Shown here piece after piece: positions 30,904-38,283 of a DNA stretch of 38,283 bases. The position numbers were made by a program, and so were the translations under genes. Each line of letters starts with the position of its first letter. Position 1 is the first letter of the stretch. The stretch comes from Thermodesulfobacteriota bacterium (lineage in GTDB: Bacteria > Thermosulfidibacterota > Thermosulfidibacteria > Thermosulfidibacterales > B14-G1): contig JAJSAC010000039.1 of assembly GCA_024274915.1 (NCBI GenBank), forward strand, positions 1-38,283. Direction: 5' to 3'. The notes below the pieces were generated by a model. That model searched no databases. It was not told the DNA's origin and saw only the letters and a program-made list of their open reading frames with translations.

Positions 30904-32781
30904 TCATAGTATTGGATGGGTAAAATAAAAAGTGGCCCCTTTCCCCGGGGAGCCTTCAGCCCAGATGCTACCACCCAATTTTTCCACGGCCTTTTTGGCT
31001 ATAGTGAGTCCCAGCCCCGTACCCTTCTTACTGGGATGAAGGCGAACAAAGGGTTCAAAGATCTCCTGGGCCTTTTCGGGGGGGAAACCCTCCCCGTAGT
31101 CCTTAACGGAAAATAGAAATTCGCCTTTTCTCCTGACATAGCCGACTTCTACTATAGGAGGGTTGCCTTTTATCCCGTATTTAAAAGCGTTTCTCAGCAG
31201 ATTCCTGAAGATGAGCTCCAAAAGGAAGGGATCGCTTTTGAGTACTGGGGGGAGCTTTATCGCTATGTCCATGGTAATCCCCACTTCTCGAGCAAGATCT
31301 CTCCAGATACCTTCCACCAGGAGATATGGCGAGATCCTCTCCAGCTCCACTTCCTTGTTATCCATGAGGGAGTAAGCGGTGAGGTGTTTAAGGGTGGACT
31401 CCAGCCTGTTCACGGCCCACTTCAGTTCTTCCATGGGGAAGTCGTCTAGGGAAGGTTGGGCCACCACCCTTTTCAGATAGACGATGGGGCCGCGAAGTTC
31501 GTGGGCCGCCGAGTAGGCAAAGCTCTCCAGCTCTTTGTTGCGTCGGGAGAGGTCTTCCAGGAGCCGCTCTTTCTCAGTGATATCTATGGCCACTCCCAGT
31601 ATCCCCCTACCCTTGCCAGGGTGTGCTGCTATGGGAACTGTGCTCACCATCATGGGAACGGGGCTCCCCTCTTTGTCTGCCATGGTGATGTGGTGTATTT
31701 CTGGTCCTCCTTCTCCCTTCATTTGGAGGTTCAGTCTTTCTATGATCGTTGCCTGGGAAGAAGGGTGAACTAGTTGGTAGAAGGGCTTTCCCACCAGTCC
31801 CCGGGCTTCCCTTAGGGGGTATCCTAGGGTCAAGGCCAAAGAGCCATTGATAAAGGAGATACGGCCCTTGGGATCCAACTGGAAAAGGCAAAGGAGAGGA
31901 CTGGAGGCTATTCTCCTGTATCTCTCTTTGATGACACGTGTTTCCAAGGCCCCGTGGATGGACTGGGCCAGGGAAGAGGCGTAGATCTCTATAGCCCCCC
32001 TTCGCTTTTTTAACAGGTCTTCCGAGCCTTCTAAGAGGAGGAGACCTACAGCTTTGCCTTGCCATAGAAGGGGAAAAAGGCCCCTGCCTTCCCAAAATGT
32101 TTCCTCTTTAGCAGATAAAACCTTGTAGGCCAGGGACTTGATCTCTTCTCCAATGGGCCTCAAAAAGGAGACTTGATCATCCTCAACTAGTGATAATAGC
32201 ATGCCTCGACATTCCACCAGCTCTTTACAGTCCTTCTCCACCTGTTTCTCTATCTCTGGGAACTCTTCTAACATGAGAAGGTTTTTCCCCTTCCTCTCAG
32301 CCTTCACCAGAAGGCTGAGGCCCTTCAAGCGGGAGATGTGTTTTTCACATCTGGCCATACAACCACCGGTGGCCACACCCAGGATTTCCAGTGTCTTTAG
32401 GAGGTCTCCGTCGGGGCGAGAACTTCCTTTTAGGATAAGGACCCCCTTAAGAGTTCTTCTGGTTTTGACAGGAATTATCGCAAAAAAGTGGTCTTTTCTT
32501 ACCACGGTCCTGACGCTTTCCCCCCCTTCCAATGAAAAGAGCAGAGACGAGATGGAGGACTCCTGTTGGGCTTCTATGGGGGGATAGCTGTCTGTCAATT
32601 GCCACTTTCCCTCATCAAAGATGGAAAAAAACCATCCTGACAGGAATCCGTAACTTTCGACTGTCCTTCTGAGAAGGACTGAAAGGATTTCCCGGGGAGA
32701 TGAAAGCTCCTGAATATGGGCTAAGATGGAGACGAGGTTCTCCTCCCTTCTTACTCTAGCACTGTGGTAGTTGTCCCCCAT
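30904..32781 (-). CDS. Soluble GAF-PAS sensor histidine kinase
   Basis: Two-component sensor without membrane helices, so the signal must be cytosolic. The 625-residue protein has a GAF-like domain (about 15-135), a second GAF-like domain (about 145-285), a PAS domain (about 295-410, with LCLFQLDPKGRISFINGSL), then a histidine-phosphotransfer helix with H427 in AYSAAHELRGPI. A HATPase domain follows with N-box LLRNAFKYG, and G-boxes DYGEGFPP and GTGLGLTIAKKAV. All kinase boxes are intact. No response regulator gene is nearby, so it is an orphan. ATG 32781 lies just after the DUF151 stop; TTG 32787 is an alternative. The sensed ligand is unknown. Confidence 0.9.
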   Translation of the reverse strand: MGDNYHSARVRREENLVSILAHIQELSSPREILSVLLRRTVESYGFLSGWFFSIFDEGKWQLTDSYPPIEAQQESSISSLLFSLEGGESVRTVVRKDHFFAIIPVKTRRTLKGVLILKGSSRPDGDLLKTLEILGVATGGCMARCEKHISRLKGLSLLVKAERKGKNLLMLEEFPEIEKQVEKDCKELVECRGMLLSLVEDDQVSFLRPIGEEIKSLAYKVLSAKEETFWEGRGLFPLLWQGKAVGLLLLEGSEDLLKKRRGAIEIYASSLAQSIHGALETRVIKERYRRIASSPLLCLFQLDPKGRISFINGSLALTLGYPLREARGLVGKPFYQLVHPSSQATIIERLNLQMKGEGGPEIHHITMADKEGSPVPMMVSTVPIAAHPGKGRGILGVAIDITEKERLLEDLSRRNKELESFAYSAAHELRGPIVYLKRVVAQPSLDDFPMEELKWAVNRLESTLKHLTAYSLMDNKEVELERISPYLLVEGIWRDLAREVGITMDIAIKLPPVLKSDPFLLELIFRNLLRNAFKYGIKGNPPIVEVGYVRRKGEFLFSVKDYGEGFPPEKAQEIFEPFVRLHPSKKGTGLGLTIAKKAVEKLGGSIWAEGSPGKGATFYFTHPIL

Positions 32782-32783
32782 CT

Positions 32784-33260
32784 TCAAACTTTATACTTAC
32801 CAAAATCCTCTGGGTCTAGACTTTCCAGCCACTCTCTTAAGAGATCGCTTTCTTGAGTGAGATCGAAGCTTTTGGCCCTGGCAATCACATCTTGTTTCAC
32901 GTAGATGGGAGCATTGGTCCTCAGGGCCAGCGCTATGGCATCGCTGGGCCTGGAATCTATCTGCACCTCCCGTCCTTCTGGGGTAGAAAGGTAGATGGTA
33001 GCGTAAAAGGTGTTCTCCACCAGGTTGTCCACGACGATCTTCTTCACCTCGGTGGAAAGGGATTCCAGGATACCTTTAATGAGGTCATGGGTCATGGGTC
33101 TAGGAGTGACCACCTTTTCCAACTCCATGGCTATGGCGTTGGCTTCGAAGAGCCCAATCCAGATGGGTAAAGCCTTCTTCTCTTCCATATCCTTTAGTAT
33201 CACAATTGGTGAATTGGTGACGGGGTCGAGAATGATCTTGGCCACCTTCATGCGAATCAT
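32784..33260 (-). CDS. Bifunctional nuclease family protein (DUF151)
   Basis: A 158-residue protein of the DUF151/BFN family, with [15 protein letters not shown] near the start, [18 protein letters not shown] (32-49), TPRPMTHDL (52-60) and [12 protein letters not shown] (about 102-113). The family is called bifunctional nuclease from plant and archaeal/bacterial members, but enzyme activity in bacteria is not well established. ATG 33260 overlaps the miaB stop and follows GGAGGTGAG, so the two are coupled. The order miaB-DUF151 is common in bacteria, which supports a functional tie to RNA modification. Confidence 0.92.
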   Translation of the reverse strand: MIRMKVAKIILDPVTNSPIVILKDMEEKKALPIWIGLFEANAIAMELEKVVTPRPMTHDLIKGILESLSTEVKKIVVDNLVENTFYATIYLSTPEGREVQIDSRPSDAIALALRTNAPIYVKQDVIARAKSFDLTQESDLLREWLESLDPEDFGKYKV

Positions 33261-34567
33261 AGACTCTCACCTCCTTCTGCCAGGGTGCCCAAAAGCTGGT
33301 ACATTCTGGTCTCCCCTATTCTCACTTTTTTTACGGTTCCAAGATGTTTCCTCTCTCCGGGGACAGACACAATCTTGTTGGTTCTCGTCCTTCCCTCCAA
33401 CATGCCGTCCTTCCAGTCATAGAAGAGGACATCTAGTACTTTTCCTTGGTAAGTCCTGCTCACCTCTTCCGTTATTCTGTCTTGAAGCTGGAGGAGATGG
33501 GTGAGCCTTCTGCCTTTCTCTGAAGTGGGAACATCGTCTTCCCATTGGGCAGCCCGGGTGCCCTTTCTCACCGAGTAACAAAAGGCGAAGACGCCCTCAT
33601 ACCGGACCCTTTCCACCAGATCCAGGGTGAGTTGGAAGTCTTTTTCCCTTTCTCCTGGAAAACCCACTATAAAGTCGGAGGTTAGGGCCACTTCTGGGAT
33701 GTACTCCCTTATCATGGCCACCTTCTCCAAGTATTCTTCCCTGGTGTAGCCCCTACCCATTCTCTCCAATACTGTAGTGGAGCCAGACTGGGCGGGGAGA
33801 TGGATGTACTCGCATATTTTGGGTAGAGCGGTTACGGTTCTTATCAGCTTCTCAGAGAAATCCCGGGGGTGGGAGGTGATGAAGCGGATCCAGCGGATAC
33901 CTTCCACCTCGTGGACCTTCTCTAGCAGGCCGGAGAAGTCTATCCCTTCGTCGAGGTTCTTGCCATAAGAGTTTACGTTTTGACCCAAGAGGGTCACCTC
34001 TAGATAGCCCTGATCGGCAAGTCTTTTGACTTCTTCTACAATTTCGATGCTGGGTCTGCTCACTTCTCTGCCCCTGGTGAAAGGTACTACGCAATAGGCA
34101 CAGAAGTTGTCACAGCCTTCCATCACAGTCACATAGGCGCGGTAAGGATCTTGGCGGCGAACGGGCATCTTCAAGGAGGTGATGCAAGAACCATTTAAGT
34201 GAGTCTTCACCACTCGCCGTCCCAGCTTCACCTCTTCCAACACTTGGGGCAGGGAGTAGATGTTTCTGGGGCCCACAACGAAGTCTACGAAAGGCATTTT
34301 GTCCAAAAGGTTTTTCCCTTCTTTCTGAGCTACACAGCCACAAACCCCGATGACTACTCCCATTTTCTTTAATTTTTTGAGCCGACCCAGCTCGCTGTAG
34401 ACCTTGTGCTCTGCCTTTTCCCTCACGGCACAAGTGTTCAGGATTACCAGTTGAGCTTCTTCTTCAGAGGAGACAGGGTAATAGCCCATGGTGGTCAGAA
34501 CACCCAGAAGCTTCTCCGAGTCGTGGACGTTCATTTGACAGCCGTATGTTCTGACGAAGACTTTCAT
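33257..34567 (-). CDS. miaB: tRNA-2-methylthio-N6-dimethylallyladenosine synthase
   Basis: Radical-SAM methylthiotransferase that makes ms2i6A37 in tRNA. The 436-residue protein has the N-terminal UPF0004 domain with cluster ligands C10, C46 and C78, the radical-SAM CDNFCAYC (C152, C156, C159), and a C-terminal TRAM domain (about 375-432). Two [4Fe-4S] clusters are thus predicted. [18 protein letters not shown] is the MiaB start. There is no clear Shine-Dalgarno before ATG 34567, and the gene is 62 bases after the kinase-helicase stop. It is the usual companion of DUF151. Confidence 0.96.
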   Translation of the reverse strand: MKVFVRTYGCQMNVHDSEKLLGVLTTMGYYPVSSEEEAQLVILNTCAVREKAEHKVYSELGRLKKLKKMGVVIGVCGCVAQKEGKNLLDKMPFVDFVVGPRNIYSLPQVLEEVKLGRRVVKTHLNGSCITSLKMPVRRQDPYRAYVTVMEGCDNFCAYCVVPFTRGREVSRPSIEIVEEVKRLADQGYLEVTLLGQNVNSYGKNLDEGIDFSGLLEKVHEVEGIRWIRFITSHPRDFSEKLIRTVTALPKICEYIHLPAQSGSTTVLERMGRGYTREEYLEKVAMIREYIPEVALTSDFIVGFPGEREKDFQLTLDLVERVRYEGVFAFCYSVRKGTRAAQWEDDVPTSEKGRRLTHLLQLQDRITEEVSRTYQGKVLDVLFYDWKDGMLEGRTRTNKIVSVPGERKHLGTVKKVRIGETRMYQLLGTLAEGGESL

Positions 34568-34629
34568 GCCGAGGTTAAAGATAGGTTTGGCCGGAGACTA
34601 AGTCAAGAAAACTGGATTGCCCTCGGGTC

Positions 34630-37236
34630 CTACCCTACTCCCAGCATCTCTTTGATGAAAGGAGAGGGCCTCTCCTGGAATCTGGACTGGGGGTTTGGGT
34701 ATCGGTAGTAGGTGAGAAAGAGGACCTCTGTGGCTCGAGTGATGGCGGTGTAACACAGTCGCCGCTCCTCTTCCATCTCTTCGGGAACACCTAGGACACG
34801 GGTCAAGGGAAATTCACCCTCTACCAGCCCCACGACAAATACCACCGGGAACTCGAGCCCCTTGGCTCCGTAGACAGAAAGAAGTCTTATGCCTTCTTCT
34901 CCCCCAGCCAACCCTGCGTCTTTTAGAAATCTAATGTACCTCAGAAAGTTGGCCGTGGTAGGGCTCCTGGCCGATTCCTCGAACTCTCTGGCCTTTTTCA
35001 GGAGGGCCTCCATGGCCTCCATCCTGGCGACCAAGAGGGGGGCTTCAATCCGGAACATGAACCTGTTCAGAGCCTCTATGCCCAGCTCCAGGGCTTGGGA
35101 AGGCTTTACATTGGGATCCAAGGTATCCAAGAGTCCTTCCAGTCTCTCTAAGGCTCCTTCTCTCTTTCCTACCAATGGAGAAATCCCCTTTAAAACCCTC
35201 TTTTTTAAGATGGATCCTTTACCCCTGGCCAGGAAGGCCAAGAGATCTAAGAGGGCTTTTACCTCCTCTCGATCCAGGATGGCTCTGCCTCCCTCTTGGG
35301 TAAAGGGGATCTTCCGCTTTTTTAACACCTGCTCCATGAGCCTTCCCCTGGTCTTCACTCTGTAGAGGATGGCAAAGTCACTGTAACTGTAGCTCCTTTT
35401 CATCCTTAGGATCTCTATCATATCAGCCACGTACTCGGCCTCCTCTCTGGGGGTCTTCAGGGGCTGAATAAATAACATAGCCTTATCTTCTTCCCGGTAG
35501 GTCCAGTAAAGCTTGGGGAGCCTATCTCTGTTTTTTGTTATGAGGGAGATGGCCATCTCCCGAAACTCGGGGGGAAGTCGAAAGGTTTGGGTAAGCCCAT
35601 GGTGGACAAACCCCTGCTTCTTTACTTCTTTCAGATAGGAGGGTTGAGCTCCCCTCCACTGGTAGATGGACTGGTCGTCGTCTCCCACAAGGAAGAGACT
35701 TCCCCCCTGAGCAAGGACCCTGACCAGGGCAATCTGGGCACCGTTCAGATCCTGGACCTCGTCCACCAGAACGTGCCGGAGCCTTTCCCAGTAAAAAGAA
35801 GCCACTTCTTCCTTTTCTAAGAGCCTCAGAGCAAAGTAAACGAGGTCTTCGTAGCCCAAGGTGTTCCTTTCCCTCACCAGGCGGAGGTAGTGTTCCTCGA
35901 AGGCTTCCAGCATTTCTCTCCATTTTCCTGTGGCCTGGGAGACCATCTGAACCCAGGGGGCACCCTGGACCCTTGCCCGGCGGTAGACCTTTACGATCTC
36001 CTGGAAAGCCTTCTCTCCTCCCGCCTTCACCGCTGCTTCCTCTACAAGTCTTTCCTGCTGAGGGGGGAGAGCCAGGGTGAATTCAGTGGGCAAAGAAAAG
36101 AGATGACCGAAGCGGGAAACTATCCGTAAGGCTATTTGGTAAAAGTTACCTAGCCATATGGCTCTGTAATCTCCTCCTATAGCTTCTTCCAGGCGGGTCT
36201 CCATCTCTCTCCAGCTTCTGAAAGAGAAAGTGAAAAGGGCTATACTTTCGGGGGCTTCCCCCTCCTTTAAGAGCCGAATGGCTCTGGCCAATAGAAGTGT
36301 GGTTTTTCCTGTGCCTGGGCCTCCTGTGACCAGGATTCGAGGAGATGGATCCTCCACGGCTTGACGCTGTTCTCCAGTAAGGGGCGGCAATCCCTTGTGT
36401 TTCCCCAAGGGACGGACCACCAGAGTCAACCCCCCTTTTTCATACCCCAAAAGTTCTTCCATGAAGGCCCTGCATGAGGGATACCTCTCTTCTGGTTTCG
36501 GAGATAGGGCCCTGAGGATGGCGTGGGCCAGCTCCTGGGGCAAGAGGGAAAGGAGGTTCTCTTCCCTTAGGCCCCTGATGGTTTTCTCCCTCGCCTCCTC
36601 CAGGGTGTTGCCTAGAAAGGGATTGATCCCTGTGAGCATCTCCAGAACGACCACAGCAGCGCTCCATTGATCCGAGGCCGGTGTAAAGATTCCTTTCCAG
36701 TTTTCCGGAGCCATGTAAGCAGGGGTGCCTCCCATACTCATGCTCAGATCCTCCTGGGCCAAGCGGGAGAGGCCGAAGTCCAGGACCTTCACCCTTACCT
36801 CTGGGGTGATCATGATGTTTTCAGGCTTTATATCCCTATGGACTACTCCCCTTTCGTGGGCATGATCCAGGGCTTCCAAAAGCTGAGTGGACGTCTCCAG
36901 GGTCTTCCCTTTTTCCATTCTCCCTTTGGACAGTACTTCTCTGAGGCTTTCTCCCTTCACTACTTCAGTGACGATCAACAACCTGCCTTTTATTAAGTCT
37001 ACGGTATACAAGCGAACTATGGCGGGATGGTCCAGGCGAGCAAGATTCTGAACTTCTTCGAGATAGGGGGTGGCATCACCTTGGAATCGCACCACCTTTA
37101 CAGCCACTTCTCTCTGAGTGAGGGGATCCAGGGCCAAATACACGTCGCCAAAACGGCCCCCTCCCAACCATCCTTTTACCTCGTATCTTCCCAGGCAAGC
37201 GAAAGGCATGTCATCAGGCGGGGTGGATGGAGGCAT
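34630..37236 (-). CDS. Hanks-type Ser/Thr kinase fused to UvrD/Rep SF1A helicase
   Basis: An 868-residue fusion. The N-terminal kinase (about 18-265) has G-loop GGGRFGDV (25-32), K47 in VAVKVV, HRDIKPEN (133-140), DFG (153-155) and APE (176-178). The C-terminal helicase (about 285-868) has Walker A GGPGTGKTT (305-313), DEVQD (492-496, motif II), GDDDQSIYQWRGA (518-530, III), QTFR (550-553, IV), GAKGLEF (790-796, V) and EEERRLCYTAITRA (822-835, VI). Every catalytic element in both parts is present; motif V has Y where UvrD usually has H. No membrane helix is seen, which is unlike PknB-type kinases. The start overlaps the ARPP-1-type gene by 23 bases. Start ATG 37236 or 37209 is possible. Function unknown; a kinase-controlled DNA unwinding or repair/defence role is inference. 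Confidence 0.93.
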   Translation of the reverse strand: MPPSTPPDDMPFACLGRYEVKGWLGGGRFGDVYLALDPLTQREVAVKVVRFQGDATPYLEEVQNLARLDHPAIVRLYTVDLIKGRLLIVTEVVKGESLREVLSKGRMEKGKTLETSTQLLEALDHAHERGVVHRDIKPENIMITPEVRVKVLDFGLSRLAQEDLSMSMGGTPAYMAPENWKGIFTPASDQWSAAVVVLEMLTGINPFLGNTLEEAREKTIRGLREENLLSLLPQELAHAILRALSPKPEERYPSCRAFMEELLGYEKGGLTLVVRPLGKHKGLPPLTGEQRQAVEDPSPRILVTGGPGTGKTTLLLARAIRLLKEGEAPESIALFTFSFRSWREMETRLEEAIGGDYRAIWLGNFYQIALRIVSRFGHLFSLPTEFTLALPPQQERLVEEAAVKAGGEKAFQEIVKVYRRARVQGAPWVQMVSQATGKWREMLEAFEEHYLRLVRERNTLGYEDLVYFALRLLEKEEVASFYWERLRHVLVDEVQDLNGAQIALVRVLAQGGSLFLVGDDDQSIYQWRGAQPSYLKEVKKQGFVHHGLTQTFRLPPEFREMAISLITKNRDRLPKLYWTYREEDKAMLFIQPLKTPREEAEYVADMIEILRMKRSYSYSDFAILYRVKTRGRLMEQVLKKRKIPFTQEGGRAILDREEVKALLDLLAFLARGKGSILKKRVLKGISPLVGKREGALERLEGLLDTLDPNVKPSQALELGIEALNRFMFRIEAPLLVARMEAMEALLKKAREFEESARSPTTANFLRYIRFLKDAGLAGGEEGIRLLSVYGAKGLEFPVVFVVGLVEGEFPLTRVLGVPEEMEEERRLCYTAITRATEVLFLTYYRYPNPQSRFQERPSPFIKEMLGVG

Positions 37237-38113
37237 GGATCAGGCAGTCTCCCGTGGTAAGGGTCCTCCCTACCACCCTTGTACTTTCTAAGAGCCACTC
37301 CTCTCCTCTTCCTCTGGAAGCCAGTCTTCGCGCAGGCGTTGCCTGTAGTATCTCCTTCCACATCTCTTCTATTCTCTCCCAGGTCGTGCTCCCCTTCCTC
37401 CCCCTTATCCGCTCTTCCAAAGCGTCAAGGGCATAGCCCTTCGACAAACCAGGCCACTCTCCTGCAAAGAGAGAAGGGTTGGCCAAAATATCGCAGCACA
37501 GGAAACCTCTAGGGGTGAAAGCCATCACCCCTGTCACATTTTCTCCCGGTGTCCAGCCCCCGTAGAGATCCTCCAGGATCCCTTCCTGATAAACAAAGGA
37601 ATGGTGGAGACTTCCCGTGACCGAGGGAACTTTTAATGAGGTTAACTTCCTCTCCACTTCCCTCCACACTTCCTGCTGGTCCGCCTTTCCCTTGCCTTTG
37701 ATGGATAAGGTGATGAGGCTTCTCAAGCGAGGGTGTGCCACGTAGCCTCCGTTGAACAGAGGTTCGCTACCGGCCCACCTTCCCTCCTCTATGCAAACCA
37801 CGGGTAACTCCACCTCTTCGCTGGCAGGAATCACTACTGAAGAGATGACCATTCTGTCCTGTTGAGCCCCAAGCAACTCTTCTCCTTCTAGGACAAAGAG
37901 ATCCTCCGGGGAGGGGTTCTCCACCAGAACCTTTTCCACCGTGCCCAGCTCCTTTACGTAGGCCTTGTCCTCTTCCAGAGCCAAATGGAGGAGTTCCAGG
38001 TTATCGTCACCTGGTGAGCCTTCCAGGGGAACTATCATGAGGTTTCCCAGGAGCACGGGATCTTTGAGATCCAGGTTCTCTATGAGATCTCTCCATTTCA
38101 TTGGCTTAGTCAT
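37214..38113 (-). CDS. ARPP-1-type protein of unknown function
   Basis: A 299-residue soluble protein with no signal peptide. It shows the ARPP-1 family landmarks as I know them: FVLEGEELLGAQQDR (73-87), SSVVIPASEEVELPVVCIEEGRW (91-113), then VTGVMAFTPRGFLCCDI near 195-215. The beta-rich first half is the conserved part. The family has no proven biochemistry; I recall it in nucleotide- and ADP-ribose-related conflict contexts, but that is memory, not shown here. Its stop overlaps the kinase-helicase start by 23 bases (37214-37236), so the pair is translationally coupled. No Shine-Dalgarno is seen before ATG 38113; ATG 38101 is an alternative. Confidence 0.75.
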   Translation of the reverse strand: MTKPMKWRDLIENLDLKDPVLLGNLMIVPLEGSPGDDNLELLHLALEEDKAYVKELGTVEKVLVENPSPEDLFVLEGEELLGAQQDRMVISSVVIPASEEVELPVVCIEEGRWAGSEPLFNGGYVAHPRLRSLITLSIKGKGKADQQEVWREVERKLTSLKVPSVTGSLHHSFVYQEGILEDLYGGWTPGENVTGVMAFTPRGFLCCDILANPSLFAGEWPGLSKGYALDALEERIRGRKGSTTWERIEEMWKEILQATPARRLASRGRGEEWLLESTRVVGRTLTTGDCLIHASIHPA

Positions 38114-38206
38114 TAGACAACAGGGCTGCGGAAATGATCAAGGGGTCTTGGCCCAGGACTTCCCCCATTTTTGGTCTTATGGGTCAGGGCGAGGCGTTCC
38201 GACCGC

Positions 38207-38283
38207 AGAGATGATAGCTCATAGCTCGTAGTTCATGGTTCATAGCTCATAGTTGCTATCAGCCATGAGCCATCAGCTATCAG
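38207..38283. repeat. Dispersed hairpin repeat, copy B (runs off the window)
   Basis: From about 38207 the sequence is built of AGCTCAT/AGCTCGT/AGTTCATGG/CATAGCTCATAG units and their complements (CCATGAGCC, ATCAGCTAT). Positions 38232-38281 match 19401-19450 with 4-5 differences. The core hairpin GCTCATAGTTG/CAGCCATGAGC persists with a T-G pair in place of T-A. The copy lies upstream of the ARPP-1 gene and reaches the window edge. Confidence 0.8.

Noticed and set aside
38207-38283. CRISPR-like tandem repeat
   Set aside because: Units are short, degenerate, without regular unique spacers, and no cas genes are present.

Overview
This is a dense, almost entirely protein-coding bacterial segment with no plasmid, phage or insertion-sequence genes. 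The genes have strong Shine-Dalgarno sequences, many ATGA/GTGA stop-start overlaps and heavy use of AGG/AGA arginine codons and purine-rich coding strands, which is common in thermophiles. An archaeal-type class V fructose-1,6-bisphosphate aldolase/phosphatase, an M42 aminopeptidase and a futalosine-pathway menaquinone gene (mqnD) also fit a thermophilic, probably anaerobic organism. The surE-pcm-nlpD-like order and the amidase-activator-type LysM protein suggest a Gram-negative envelope. A DUF4911 protein and the ftsH-folP-cdaA order suggest the Thermodesulfobacteriota (old Deltaproteobacteria) or a neighbouring lineage. That placement is inference, not proof.

Layout. (1) 1-4234, plus strand: end of ftsH, folP, diadenylate cyclase cdaA, NAD kinase and a GAF/HD-GYP phosphodiesterase, in a tight row of folate, second-messenger and cofactor genes. 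(2) 4216-8666, minus strand: mqnD, then hyuA and hyuB (ATP-dependent hydantoinase/oxoprolinase). (3) 8890-13630, plus strand: a sulfate-activation operon (DUF2061 membrane protein, alkaline-phosphatase-superfamily enzyme, cysD, cysN) followed by a split Alg14/Alg13-type (PssD/PssE) glycosyltransferase. No APS kinase (cysC) is present. (4) 13684-15963, minus strand: malic enzyme fused to a phosphotransacetylase-like domain, with a clear terminator and a divergent, palindrome-bearing regulatory region shared with folC. (5) 16071-18932: folC, pgeF (yfiH), trmH-type methyltransferase and DUF4911. (6) 18933-19499: the only long non-coding stretch, AT-rich, ending in a good promoter for tRNA-Leu(GAG) and tRNA-Pro(GGG). 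(7) 19713-27540: a long co-directional run of surE, pcm, tRNA-Pro(CGG), a LOG-like protein, an NlpD-like protein, ugd, yggT, yggU, mtnA, a ROK sugar kinase and FBP aldolase/phosphatase, closed by a Rho-independent terminator, then ftsK. (8) 38113-29828, minus strand: ARPP-1-type protein, a protein-kinase/UvrD-helicase fusion, miaB, a DUF151 nuclease-like protein, a soluble histidine kinase and the M42 peptidase.

The strongest candidate for something undescribed is the two-gene unit at 37214-38113 / 34630-37236: a protein of the ARPP-1 family overlapping the start of an 868-residue protein that joins a complete Hanks-type Ser/Thr kinase to a complete SF1A (UvrD/Rep) helicase. Also of interest are the sulfate-activation operon with a dedicated AlkP-superfamily enzyme and no APS kinase, and the CdaA/HD-GYP neighbourhood. 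A tRNA-Pro lies one base after the pcm stop codon, and a dispersed hairpin-forming repeat family has copies at 19401-19450 and 38207-38283.
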